From Paraburkholderia polaris (GTDB lineage: Bacteria > Pseudomonadota > Gammaproteobacteria > Burkholderiales > Burkholderiaceae), in NCBI RefSeq assembly GCF_012927345.1, contig NZ_JABBGJ010000046.1:25295-89294 (forward strand): a stretch of DNA of 64,000 nucleotides. The letters run 5' to 3'. This document shows positions 52,274 to 61,245 of the stretch, piece after piece; the first letter of the stretch is position 1, and every line of letters starts with the position of its first letter. The notes under the pieces are model-generated. The model saw nothing but the letters and a program-made list of their open reading frames with translations, made no database searches and was not told the origin of the DNA. The translations under genes and the position numbers were made by a program.

Positions 52274-53356
52274 ATGAAAAAATCGACTCAACGCCGTCCG
52301 ACCATGACCGACATCGCCAAGCTCACCGGCGTGTCGCAATCCACCGTTTCGCTTGTCCTGAACAACGCGACCGGCGCGAAATTCTCCGAGACCACCCGCA
52401 ACAAGGTGCTGAAGGCCGCGCACGACCTCGGCTACCGCCTTTCGCTGCGCGAACCGGTGTCGGCTTCGAACGATGAACGCAACCTGATCGTCTATCTGGC
52501 CGACGAGATTTCCACCAGTCCGCACCCGGTCGTCAACGTCGACGGCGCGCGCGATGCGGCCTATGCAAGCGGCAAGATGCTCGCCGTCTACTCGACGCAT
52601 GGCAACGCCGACATCGAAAAGCAGGTGCTCGACGCGACGCTGTCGAACCCGCACGTATTCGGCGTGATCTACGCGACCGTCTACACCCGCAAGGTCACCC
52701 TGCCGGCGGCGCTCTCGCAGGTGCCCACCGTGCTGCTGAACTGCTACACGAGCGAAGGCGGGCTTTCATCGGTGGTACCGGCCGAGGTCGCGGGCGGCCA
52801 TCTGGCGACCGACTATCTACTGCAGTCGGGGCATCGGCGGATCGGCTATATCAACGGCGAGCCGTGGCAGGACGCCTCGAAAGACCGCCTCAAGGGTTAT
52901 CGCACCGCGCTCGCTACCGCCGACCTGCCGTTCGCGCCGGAACTGGTGCGCGACGGCGACTGGAGCTCGGGGGTCGGCTTCGAAATGACGCTCTCCCTGA
53001 TGCGCGAGCCCCATCCGCCGACCGCCATTTTCTGCGCCAACGATCTGACCGCGCTGGGCGCGATCGAGGCACTGAAGCAACTCGGCCTGCGCGTGCCCGA
53101 AGACGTTTCCGTGCTCGGCTACGACGACCAGGAAATTGCCCGTCACACGCATCCGCCACTGTCGACCGTGGTGCTGCCGAACTACGAATTGGGACGCTGG
53201 GCCGTCGAAACTCTGCTCCAGGAAGAACACAACCGCGCGGCCGGCGCACCGGTGCGGCATCGGCTCGTGAAACTCGACGGACCACTCGTCGAACGCGGTT
53301 CGGTCAGGGTAATTACCGAGGCAAAAAAGCCAATAATTAATATTATTAGTGATTGA
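52274..53356 (+). CDS. LacI-family regulator of the sugar-uptake module
   Basis: A 360-residue regulator. Helix-turn-helix TMTDIAKLTGVSQSTVSLVL near residues 10-29, hinge region, and a sugar-binding core ending in DVSVLGYDDQEIARHTHPPLSTV. It is slightly longer than usual at the N-terminus (MKKSTQRRPT); MTDIAK at 52304 is an alternative start. It lies between the divergent epimerase gene and the ABC operon, with matching TATTATTAGT sites in both flanks, so it should control all three units. The last codons (KKPIINIISD) themselves overlap the third AT-rich site, an unusual overlap of gene end and operator. Confidence 0.9.
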   Translation: MKKSTQRRPTMTDIAKLTGVSQSTVSLVLNNATGAKFSETTRNKVLKAAHDLGYRLSLREPVSASNDERNLIVYLADEISTSPHPVVNVDGARDAAYASGKMLAVYSTHGNADIEKQVLDATLSNPHVFGVIYATVYTRKVTLPAALSQVPTVLLNCYTSEGGLSSVVPAEVAGGHLATDYLLQSGHRRIGYINGEPWQDASKDRLKGYRTALATADLPFAPELVRDGDWSSGVGFEMTLSLMREPHPPTAIFCANDLTALGAIEALKQLGLRVPEDVSVLGYDDQEIARHTHPPLSTVVLPNYELGRWAVETLLQEEHNRAAGAPVRHRLVKLDGPLVERGSVRVITEAKKPIINIISD

Positions 53357-53380
53357 CCGATAATAATTCTCGATGGAATA
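53335..53380. promoter_or_regulatory. Operator/promoter region of the ABC sugar-transport operon
   Basis: TATTATTAGTGATTGACC at 53341-53358 repeats the motif seen upstream of the epimerase and LacI genes, followed by TAATAATTCT at 53361-53370. It overlaps the LacI stop codon and precedes the binding-protein start by about 115 bases. Confidence 0.6.
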
Positions 53381-53469
53381 ATCGGCACGTCCGGTCAGGG
53401 TGAAACAGCCCGGCCGACAGGAGAAACACTAAAAAGCAAATACACCTCACCAGGTACTGGAGGAAGACA

Positions 53470-54489
53470 ATGGCGTCGCTCAACACGCAGTCGCGCAAGC
53501 ACGCGCGCAGGCAGCAGATTCGTCCGCTGGCAGGTTCGCTGCTGGCTCTGGCCATCGGTTTCGGCGTCGCCACGGCGCATGCCGACGACGCGCTGCCGAA
53601 GTTGCCCAGCAAGACTCCGCTGAAGGTCGGCTTCGCGCAGACCGAAAGCAACAATCCATGGCGTCTCGCGGAAACCAAGAGCTTCAAGGACATCGCCGCG
53701 AAGTGCGGCTGGCAGTTGGTCATGACCGACGCCAACAGTTCGAACTCGAAACAGGTGTCGGATATCCAGAACATGATCGCGCAACACGTCGATCTGCTGG
53801 TGTTCCCGCCGCGCGAAGAAAAACCGCTTGCGCCGGTCGTGCTGCAAGCTAAAAAGGCCGGCATTCCGGTGATTCTGGTCGACCGCGACGTCGATCAGTC
53901 GGTGGCCAAGGCGGGGCGCGACTACATCACCTTCATCGGCTCCGACTTCATCGATCAGGGCCATCGCGCCGCTGACTGGCTGGTCAAGGCGACCGGCGGC
54001 AAGGCGAAGATCATCGAACTCGAAGGCACCACTGGCGCGTCCGCGGCGAACGATCGCAAGAAGGGCTTCGACGAAATCATCGCGAAGAATCCGGGCATGA
54101 CGATCATCGCGTCACAAAGCGGCGACTTCGCGCGCGACAAGGGCCGCCAGGTGATGGAAACGCTGTTGCAGGCGCATCCGGACGTGACCGCCGTCTACGC
54201 ACATAACGACGAGATGGCACTCGGCGCGATCGCCGCGATCAAGGCGGCCGGCAAGCAACCGGGCAAGGATATCCAGATCGTCACGATCGACGGCACCAAG
54301 GGTGGCATGGATGCGATCGCCGCCGGCGAGCTCGGCGCAAGCGTGCAATCGAGCCCGTTCTTCGGCCCGCTCGCCTGCGACGTCGCCCAGCGTTACGCGA
54401 AGGGCGAAAAGATCCCGACGTGGGTCAAGGTCTCGGACCGCTTCTACGACAAGAGCAATGTGCAGCAGAACATGCAGTACGGCTATTGA
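53470..54489 (+). CDS. ytfQ: Sugar ABC transporter substrate-binding protein (YtfQ-like)
   Basis: A 339-residue periplasmic protein with a long N-region and signal peptide (about 1-40, ending TAHA). The mature core matches YtfQ: LKVGFAQTESNNPWRLAETKS, VILVDRDVD, GDFARDKGRQVMETLLQAHPDV, AVYAHNDEMALGAIAAIKAAG and a terminal QYGY like the E. coli protein. YtfQ binds galactofuranose. The close order YtfQ-R-T-YjfF is kept here, so the ligand may be galactofuranose or a related pentose/hexose. GGAGG lies before the ATG. Symbol is by similarity only. Confidence 0.88.
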   Translation: MASLNTQSRKHARRQQIRPLAGSLLALAIGFGVATAHADDALPKLPSKTPLKVGFAQTESNNPWRLAETKSFKDIAAKCGWQLVMTDANSSNSKQVSDIQNMIAQHVDLLVFPPREEKPLAPVVLQAKKAGIPVILVDRDVDQSVAKAGRDYITFIGSDFIDQGHRAADWLVKATGGKAKIIELEGTTGASAANDRKKGFDEIIAKNPGMTIIASQSGDFARDKGRQVMETLLQAHPDVTAVYAHNDEMALGAIAAIKAAGKQPGKDIQIVTIDGTKGGMDAIAAGELGASVQSSPFFGPLACDVAQRYAKGEKIPTWVKVSDRFYDKSNVQQNMQYGY

Positions 54490-54813
54490 TCGACCGCCGC
54501 CGTCGTACGCGCGGTTTTGTAGCTTGGGGGCAGTGCTTTAGCGGAGTGTCCAGGCGCTCCGCACTTCGAAGAAAGCCTCTTCGGCGGCAGTGCCCGCAGG
54601 ACGTCCCCGCCCCGAATCAGTCTCCTTGGGGGGCGGGCGACGGGAAGGGTTCGGAGCGACGCGTTCGTGGCAGCACGGGCCGTCGCTTCGCTTTTATGCG
54701 GCGTAACATGGTCCGGCGACACCGCCTGCATAGCGCCCGAACGAATGGCCACAGCGGCTCGCCCGTGCAACTCATGCAGCGCATGAAGCAGCACACGCAT
54801 CAGGAGGACACCC
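54490..54813. other. Intercistronic region with stem-loops between ytfQ- and ytfR-like genes
   Basis: 324 bases within the operon. Contains GCGGAG..CTCCGC and CCCCGCCCC..GGGGGGCGGG-type stems and a T-poor tail. Such hairpins commonly leave the binding-protein message more abundant than the downstream membrane components. No gene is seen. Confidence 0.5.
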
Positions 54814-56439
54814 GTGACGGAATCCGGCAAAGAGACGCCACACTCTCCCCTTACCCGTTCCCCGCTGCTGGAGATGCAGGACATCGGCATCAGCTTCGGC
54901 GGCGCACCCGCGTTGCGCAGCGCCAATCTCAGCGTGGCAGCCGGCGAAGTGCATGCGCTGATCGGCCAGAACGGCGCCGGCAAATCGACCATGATCAAGA
55001 TCCTGACCGGCGCATATCGGCGCGGCTCGGGCAGCGTGTGCTTCGAAGGCCGCGAAGTCGATTTCCGCACGCCCAAACAGGCACGTGAAGCCGGCATCAG
55101 CACGATCTATCAGGAGATCAACCTGGTGCCGTTCCGCTCGGTGGCGGAGAACATTTTCCTCGGCCGCGAGCCACGCCGTTTTGGCCTGATCGACTGGCGC
55201 GCCGTGCAGCAGCGCGCCGCCGCATTGCTCGAATCGTTCGGTTTGCAGATCGATGTGAAGAAACCAGTCAGCCGCTATTCGACCGCAATTCAGCAGATGG
55301 TGGCGCTGGCGCGCGCCGTATCGTCGGATGCGAAGATGGTCATCATGGACGAGTCCACCTCGTCGCTCGATGAACGCGAAGTGGAATTGCTCTTCACCGT
55401 TGTACGCAAACTGCGCGACGACGGCCGCGCGGTGATTTTCGTCTCGCACCGGCTCGACGAACTGTATGCGCTGTGCGATCGCGTCACCGTGATGCGCGAC
55501 GGCCAGACGGTCGCGCAAAGCACGATGGCGGAGATGGACAAACTGCAACTTGTCACGACGATGCTCGGCCGCACGCTTGCCGCCGTCGTGCAGGAAGACG
55601 CCACTGCGCGCGAAGCGAACCTCGCGCGTCGCGGCAAGCAGGCGATCGCCGCGACGCATTTGAGCACGCATCCGAAAGTGAGCGATGTGTCGCTCGAAGT
55701 GCATGCGGGCGAAGCGGTGGGTCTCGCGGGCCTGCTCGGCTCGGGCCGTACCGAAACCATGCGCCTGATGTTCGGCGCCGATCCTATCGAACAAGGTTCA
55801 TTGTCGATTGGCGGCGAGGCGGTGGCGTTGAAGTCGCCGCAGGACGCGATCGCGCGCGGCCTCGCTTATCTCACCGAGGACCGCAAAGCCGAAGGCATCG
55901 TCCCCGAACTCTCGGTGCGCGACAACCTCACGCTCGTCTGCTTGCGCACGCTAGCGAAGAACGGTGTGGTCGACGTGAAGAAACAGCAGGCGATCGTCGA
56001 TCGTTTTATTGCGTCGCTCGGCATCAAGCTGCGCTCGGCCGATCAGCCAATTCGCGAATTGTCTGGCGGCAATCAGCAGAAGGTCCTGCTCGCCCGCTGG
56101 CTCGCTGCCGAACCGTCGTTGCTGCTGCTCGACGAACCGACGCGCGGCATCGACGTCGGCGCCAAAGCCGACGTGGCGAAGATCGTGCGCGAGCTGCGCG
56201 ATGCGGGCCTCGCTGTGCTGCTGTCCGCCTCCGAACTCGAAGAACTGACAGCGGTGGCCGACCGCGCGGTAGTGATCCGCGACGGCCGCACCGTCGCCGA
56301 ACTGAACGGCGCGGACATGAGCGAGACCGCGATCATGGACGCCATCGCCTACGGCAGCGAAGGCCAGTCGCAACTGGCCGAAGCCGCCCAGTCCGCACAT
56401 ATCGAAGACGCGTTGGAGGGCGACCGTCATGGCGCTTAA
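54814..56439 (+). CDS. ytfR: Sugar ABC transporter, double ATP-binding protein (YtfR-like)
   Basis: A 541-residue protein with two tandem ABC domains. Domain 1 (about 15-255) has Walker A GQNGAGKST near 53 and a degenerate signature (YSTAIQQMVALARAVS). Domain 2 (about 275-520) has the loop GLLGSGRTE, the proper signature ELSGGNQQKVLLARW near 422 and Walker B LLLLDEPTRGIDVGAK near 440. It powers sugar uptake together with the two permeases. GTG start at 54814 with AGGAGG upstream. It overlaps the first permease by 11 bases. Confidence 0.9.
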   Translation: MTESGKETPHSPLTRSPLLEMQDIGISFGGAPALRSANLSVAAGEVHALIGQNGAGKSTMIKILTGAYRRGSGSVCFEGREVDFRTPKQAREAGISTIYQEINLVPFRSVAENIFLGREPRRFGLIDWRAVQQRAAALLESFGLQIDVKKPVSRYSTAIQQMVALARAVSSDAKMVIMDESTSSLDEREVELLFTVVRKLRDDGRAVIFVSHRLDELYALCDRVTVMRDGQTVAQSTMAEMDKLQLVTTMLGRTLAAVVQEDATAREANLARRGKQAIAATHLSTHPKVSDVSLEVHAGEAVGLAGLLGSGRTETMRLMFGADPIEQGSLSIGGEAVALKSPQDAIARGLAYLTEDRKAEGIVPELSVRDNLTLVCLRTLAKNGVVDVKKQQAIVDRFIASLGIKLRSADQPIRELSGGNQQKVLLARWLAAEPSLLLLDEPTRGIDVGAKADVAKIVRELRDAGLAVLLSASELEELTAVADRAVVIRDGRTVAELNGADMSETAIMDAIAYGSEGQSQLAEAAQSAHIEDALEGDRHGA

Positions 56440-57472
56440 GTTGCACACTGAGTCGTTGCACGCCGAATCGTTGCACCCCAAAACCGCGGCGCAAATGCCG
56501 GACGCAGCCGCGCCGCGCGCTACGGCCGCATCGACGGTGAAGAAATGGCGGCACCTGGCCATGCAACGCGAAGTGATCGTGTTGCTCGCGATGGTGCTCT
56601 TCAACCTGATCTTCACCCCGCACTTCTGGTCGCTGCAAACCTTCAACGTCAACATGACGCAGGTAGTGACGATCGTGATCGTCGGCATCGGCATGACGCT
56701 GGTGGTGGCGACCGGCGGCATCGATCTGTCGGTGGGTGCGTCGATGGCGATCTCAGGCTCGCTCGCGCCGATGCTGTTCCTGAACATCCCAGGGCCAGGC
56801 GGCATTGCGCTCGCGTTCGTGCTGCCGGTGCTGGCGGCCGCCGCGTGCGGTGTCTTCAACGGCTTGCTGGTGACGAGGCTATCCGTCCAGCCGATTGTCG
56901 CGACGCTGGTGCTGTTCATCGCCGGGCGCGGCATCGCCCAGGTCGTCACCGACGGCAGCCTGCAGGCGTTCAACACGCCCGCATTCCAGTGGATCGCATT
57001 GGGCAAGGTCGCCGGCGTGCCGTTTCAGGTGCTGCTGATGCTTGCGCTGGTCGTGCTGTTCGCGTGGATCGTGCGCAAGACCCTGTTCGGCCAGTATCTG
57101 CTGATCACCGGCGGCAACGAAAAGGCCGCCTATCTGTGCGGTGTGCCGACGGCCACCGTGAAGCTGATCGCGTACACGCTGTGCGCCGCGCTCGCGGGGC
57201 TGGCGGGGCTAATCTCGATCTCGGTGAATTCGTCGTCCGATGCGAATGTGGTGGGGCTCGGCGTCGAACTCGATGCGATCGCTGCGGTGGCGGTCGGCGG
57301 CACGGCCCTGACGGGCGGCAAGGCGTATATCGGCGGCACGCTGATCGGCGCGCTGATCATCCAGTTGCTGCGCTATACGCTGCTCGCGCACGGCATTCCC
57401 GACGCGGCGGCCCTGGTGGTGAAGGCCGGCATCATCGTCGCGGCGGTTTATGTGCAGCGGCGTTCGCGCTAA
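56429..57472 (+). CDS. ytfT: Sugar ABC transporter permease (YtfT-like)
   Basis: A 347-residue membrane protein with about 8-10 hydrophobic segments after a hydrophilic ~45-residue N-terminus. The RbsC-type signatures VGIGMTLVVATGGIDLSVGASMAISG near 86-111 and GVELDAIAAVAVGGTALTGGKAYIGGT are clear. Forms half of the transport channel with the YjfF-like partner. The start ATG overlaps the end of the ATPase gene. Confidence 0.87.
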   Translation: MALKLHTESLHAESLHPKTAAQMPDAAAPRATAASTVKKWRHLAMQREVIVLLAMVLFNLIFTPHFWSLQTFNVNMTQVVTIVIVGIGMTLVVATGGIDLSVGASMAISGSLAPMLFLNIPGPGGIALAFVLPVLAAAACGVFNGLLVTRLSVQPIVATLVLFIAGRGIAQVVTDGSLQAFNTPAFQWIALGKVAGVPFQVLLMLALVVLFAWIVRKTLFGQYLLITGGNEKAAYLCGVPTATVKLIAYTLCAALAGLAGLISISVNSSSDANVVGLGVELDAIAAVAVGGTALTGGKAYIGGTLIGALIIQLLRYTLLAHGIPDAAALVVKAGIIVAAVYVQRRSR

Positions 57473-57501
57473 CGCCTCAAGGACACTTCGGATTCGATGC
57501 G

Positions 57502-58461
57502 ATGAAAAAGAACCTTCCCATCCTCCTTGCTCTCGTCGCGCTGATCGTGCTCGGCCTCGTGCGCTACGACCATTTCGGCTCCGCCTACAACATCACCTCG
57601 TTCTGGCGCTACAACTCGATGTTCGCGCTGATCTCGATCGGCATGGCCTTCGTGATCATCACGGGTGGGATCGACCTGTCGGTCGGCACGGTGGCCGCTT
57701 TGGCGAGCGTCGTTGCCGCGTTGACCAGCGTGTACGGCGGCTGGGTCGCCATCGTAGCGGGCTGCGCGGCGGGCGTGGCCGTCGGCGTGCTCAACGGCCT
57801 GATCATTACGCGGTTGAAAATCCTCCCCTTCATCGTGACGCTCGCGACCAGCCTCGGCGCGCACGGCATCGCGCTGCTGCTCGGCAAGAACGATGCAGTG
57901 TCGATTGCCGCCGACTCGAACTTCGGCAACTTCGGTCAAGGCGATCTGTTCGGCCTGCCGATCCCGGGGATCGTGGCAGTGGTCGCCGCAGTGGCCGGCT
58001 GGCTCGCGCTGCGCAGCACGCGCTTCGGGCGGCATTCGCTGGCAATCGGCGGCAGTGAGGAAGCGGCGCGGCTGATGGGCCTGAACGTCGATCGCACGCT
58101 AGTGATGGCGTACGCGGTAAGCGGGCTGCTCGCCGGCATGGCAGGAGTGATCCTGGCCGCGCAGTTCGGCGCGGGTCAGCCAAACGAAGGCGTCGGCTGG
58201 GAGCTGTTCGCGATCTCGGCGGTAGTGCTCGGCGGCACCTTGCTCACCGGCGGCGAAGGCTCGATCGCGATGACGATTGCCGGCGTGCTGCTGCTCGGAC
58301 TGGTGTTCAACCTGCTGAATTTCGAAAATGGGCTCGGGTTCATCAGCCTCTCGGCGTACTGGCAATCGGTGATTCGCGGCGTGTTCCTGCTGCTGGTGAT
58401 CGTGCTGCAGGCGAGAGTGTTGAAGCAGCGCGGCAAGAAGCGTGTCGCTGCAGCAGCGTAA
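57502..58461 (+). CDS. yjfF: Sugar ABC transporter permease (YjfF-like)
   Basis: A 319-residue second permease with about 8-10 hydrophobic segments. Motifs are ISIGMAFVIITGGIDLSVGTVAALAS near 42-67 and LFAISAVVLGGTLLTGGEGSIAMT near 239. It pairs with the YtfT-like permease, a heterodimer arrangement characteristic of the YtfQRT-YjfF family; many other sugar importers use one permease only. The ATG at 57502 lies 29 bases after the previous stop. It ends the operon, and no sugar-metabolism enzyme follows. Confidence 0.87.
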   Translation: MKKNLPILLALVALIVLGLVRYDHFGSAYNITSFWRYNSMFALISIGMAFVIITGGIDLSVGTVAALASVVAALTSVYGGWVAIVAGCAAGVAVGVLNGLIITRLKILPFIVTLATSLGAHGIALLLGKNDAVSIAADSNFGNFGQGDLFGLPIPGIVAVVAAVAGWLALRSTRFGRHSLAIGGSEEAARLMGLNVDRTLVMAYAVSGLLAGMAGVILAAQFGAGQPNEGVGWELFAISAVVLGGTLLTGGEGSIAMTIAGVLLLGLVFNLLNFENGLGFISLSAYWQSVIRGVFLLLVIVLQARVLKQRGKKRVAAAA

Positions 58462-59194
58462 TCCGCAATGAGGCTGCGATCCGGCGAGCCGATCCGACAA
58501 TCGTCGCCTCTCGCTGATTGCGCCGGTGTTCTCAAAACACAACACGCGACGGGCTTCGTGCAGCACGGAATTCCGGTGGACAGCGCGATAGCAGCCTCAT
58601 CCGAGCGTCGCCCGGAGTAATCAGGACGTGATGCAGCGTTCTTCATACACAGAAAGGGATTCTGGCGGATTAACAGCCCATCAATCCCTGTTTGTGTACC
58701 AACCTGGCGTGACAAACCAACCCGGATAAAGGCGACCGCACATCCCCTCTGCACTGCGTTTTCCTCACCTTTCGCGACGTTTCCCTCCGCTTTTGCCAGT
58801 TTTATCAGCAGGGTCAATGCTGCGGCGCACGGCAGGTTTCGGTATCATCCTGAAAATGTTGCCCGCGCGGCGCGCCTATCCGGCGCAAGCCGGACAGCCG
58901 ATGGCAACCGCCCTGCGCGGCTTTCGCCCATCGCCGAATCCTTGCTGAAGCGCGGCTGCATTTACGCCAACGTACTTCGCGGCGCCGATCGTAACGACCG
59001 CCGGCGTCGACGCTTCCAGGTCCGGTAACCCGCTTCACCACGCTCAACCGCCGCGCCGCAGCCCTCGGGCAGCGGGCGCGGTAAAATAGCAGATTGCGCG
59101 TGATTTTCGACCACGGGTCAGCGCAGCATCGCCCTTGCCGTGCCGGCCGGCTATAACGACTGGCCGCCTTTGTTTTCGCACTATCCAAGAAGCC
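58462..59194. other. Long intergenic region without a recognised gene
   Basis: 733 bases between the sugar operon and fpr, the longest gap in the window. The long minus-strand frames here extend into the permease gene and are shadows. A TAAAAT at 59091-59096 before fpr could be its -10. I see no clear hairpin or repeat. Confidence 0.5.
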
Positions 59195-59965
59195 ATGAGC
59201 AACCTGAATTCACAAACCGTCCTGAGCGTCCATCACTGGACCGATACGCTTTTCAGCTTCACCTGCACGCGCGATCCGTCGTTCCGTTTCGAAAACGGTC
59301 AGTTCACGATGGTGGGCCTCGAAGTCGAAGGCAAGCCGCTGATCCGCGCCTACAGCCTTGCGAGTGCAAACTATGAAGAGCACCTCGAATTCCTGAGCAT
59401 CAAGGTGCAGGACGGCCCGCTCACGTCGCGCTTGCAACATTTGAAGGTCGGCGACGAAGTCCTGATCGGCAAGAAGCCGGTCGGCACGCTGATGGCCGAC
59501 AACCTGCTGCCGGGCAAGACGCTGTGGCTGCTGTCCACCGGCACGGGGCTCGCGCCGTTCATGTCGATCATCAAAGATCCGGACATCTACGACCGCTACG
59601 AGCGCGTGGTCCTGACGCACACCTGCCGTTTTGTCGACGAACTGGCGTACAAGGAATACATCACGGATCACCTGCCGGCGCACGAGCATCTGGGCGAACT
59701 GGTGCAGGAAAAGCTGCTGTACTACCCGACCGTGACGCGCGAAGCGTTCCAGAACCGCGGCCGTATCACCGAACTGATCGAAACCGAAAAGCTGTTTGCC
59801 GACCTCGGCGTGCCGGGCTTCTCGCTCGAAGACGACCGTGTGATGCTGTGCGGCAGCCCGCACATGCTGCGCGACACGCGCAAGCTGCTCGACGACCTGG
59901 GCTTCCAGGAAGGCAGCAACAACGCACCGGGTCATTACGTGGTCGAAAAGGCGTTCGTCGGCTAA
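59195..59965 (+). CDS. fpr: Ferredoxin--NADP+ reductase
   Basis: A 256-residue flavoprotein. FAD-binding RAYSLAS near 51, the ribityl/pyrophosphate loop SIKVQDGPLTSRL near 72, and NADP-binding LLSTGTGLAPFMS near 110-122. The C-terminus YVVEKAFVG matches bacterial FPRs that end in AFV plus a short tail. It moves electrons between NADPH and ferredoxin or flavodoxin, useful for the ferredoxin-dependent indolepyruvate enzyme and for oxidative-stress repair. The ATG at 59195 gives the family start. Confidence 0.93.
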   Translation: MSNLNSQTVLSVHHWTDTLFSFTCTRDPSFRFENGQFTMVGLEVEGKPLIRAYSLASANYEEHLEFLSIKVQDGPLTSRLQHLKVGDEVLIGKKPVGTLMADNLLPGKTLWLLSTGTGLAPFMSIIKDPDIYDRYERVVLTHTCRFVDELAYKEYITDHLPAHEHLGELVQEKLLYYPTVTREAFQNRGRITELIETEKLFADLGVPGFSLEDDRVMLCGSPHMLRDTRKLLDDLGFQEGSNNAPGHYVVEKAFVG

Positions 59966-60007
59966 GCGAACACCCAGTTTTAGCGGCTCACGCCGCGTAT
60001 TCATCAG

Positions 60008-60032
60008 AAAGGAGCCCTCGGGCTCCTTTTTT
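60008..60032 (+). terminator. Terminator of fpr
   Basis: Stem AAAGGAGCCC/GGGCTCCTTT with a 2-base loop, then TTTTTT, 43 bases past the stop. Confidence 0.85.
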
Positions 60033-60398
60033 GTTGGTCAGTTACAAATTGGCTTCATCGACCTGACATTTTGCGTCAGCATTCTTCCTACAATTCCGGC
60101 GTTGCCAAACATCAACCATTGCGTGAAATGTAGGCGCTAACCCTTGGTACGCCTGCATTTTTTCTTTTTTTGAGATATCATCGCGGCGCACGAACGGTCG
60201 TTTAACATGTCTGTCATGGCGCGACCTATTTGTTACTGAATGTAAATTTCGTTACGTCACACTGTAGCAATTTGTCCGTCGCGTACAACGCGTCAAAAGA
60301 CATCCCTGGAGGCCAGAGAGTCGCATGCGTTCTTTTGTCTTCGCGCATCCGTCGCGCACCCGCTTCGCCGTTCACACTGCTTCCTGAGAGGGAAAGTC
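60033..60398. promoter_or_regulatory. Control region of the two-component gene pair
   Basis: 366 bases without a gene. It has an A/T-rich part at 60145-60260 (for example TTGTTACTGAATGTAAATTT near 60229) and GAGAGGGAAA before the kinase ATG. The pair probably shares one promoter here. Confidence 0.5.
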
Positions 60399-61235
60399 AT
60401 GGATACGTCGACTGTCGTCCCGTTTAGCCCCCACATTCCGCCTTCACTTGCACACGCCGCGCCGCAATCCGCTGCTGAGCGCGAACTCGCGCTGCTGCGC
60501 GCCCGCGTGCGCGAACTGTCGGCGGAACTCGTGCAGGCGCAGGAAGCTGCCTGCCGCCATGTGGCGCGCGAGCTGCACGACGGCGTGGGCGCCGAGCTGA
60601 CGGCGACGCGTTTCGCGCTTGCCGGCGTCGAAACCTGGCTGCCCGCCGATGCGCCGCCGCAGTGCGCCGCCGCGCTCGCCGTCGCGAATCGTTCGCTCGA
60701 CGCCGTATGCGCCGCCAGCCGCCAGGTGGTCGCGGAACTGCATGCGCCGTCGCTCGAGGCAGGCATTGTCGGGGCACTGGCGCAATGGATCCGCGACTTC
60801 GCCGCACGCACGAACCTGCGCACAAGTTTCGTCTGCGCTGCCGACGCGCGGCTCACCCGCCTGCCCGCCGACGCGGCGCTGGCCGTGTTCCGGGTCGCCC
60901 AGGAAGCACTGAACAATATTGCCAAGCACGCGCGCGCCGAATCCGCCGACGTGCGGATTGAAACCGGCCGCCGTCACCTGACGCTAATCGTCAGCGACGA
61001 CGGCATCGGCGTGACGCGCAACGCTCGCAACCGTCGCGGCCATTTCGGTCTGAGCGGCATGCAGGCGCGCTGCGCCGCCTTCGATGGCACCCTGCGCGTC
61101 AGCGCCCGGCGGGCCGGCTCATGCCGCGGCGACGGAGCCGAAGAATCGCGCGGCACGCTCGTGCGTGCACGCTTTGCGTGGGATGCGATGCTGGCGAGCG
61201 CACCGGGCGCCGGGCGTCGCGCGCTGCAATCGTGA
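60399..61235 (+). CDS. Cytoplasmic sensor histidine kinase (NarX/DegS-type)
   Basis: A 278-residue protein without transmembrane or recognisable sensor segments. A coiled-coil stretch (about 25-55) is followed by the HisKA_3 phospho-acceptor RHVARELHDGVGAEL (His60), then an HATPase domain: N-box AQEALNNIAKHARA (N173 region), SDDGIGV at 199-205 and GHFGLSGMQARC near 214-225. It should autophosphorylate and pass the phosphate to the next gene product. With no sensor domain, it must sense a cytoplasmic partner or cue. The response regulator gene follows after 10 bases. Confidence 0.88.
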   Translation: MDTSTVVPFSPHIPPSLAHAAPQSAAERELALLRARVRELSAELVQAQEAACRHVARELHDGVGAELTATRFALAGVETWLPADAPPQCAAALAVANRSLDAVCAASRQVVAELHAPSLEAGIVGALAQWIRDFAARTNLRTSFVCAADARLTRLPADAALAVFRVAQEALNNIAKHARAESADVRIETGRRHLTLIVSDDGIGVTRNARNRRGHFGLSGMQARCAAFDGTLRVSARRAGSCRGDGAEESRGTLVRARFAWDAMLASAPGAGRRALQS

Positions 61236-61245
61236 GCACGCGATC

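Noticed and set aside
49185..54640. Possible shared intergenic repeat between the 49.2 kb and 54.6 kb spacers
   Set aside because: Only short GC-rich words match (CTTCGA, CGTCC); no alignable block by eye.
58176..58817. A 213-codon minus frame spanning the end of the YjfF-like gene and the spacer
   Set aside because: Mostly antisense to the permease; no family or start signal.
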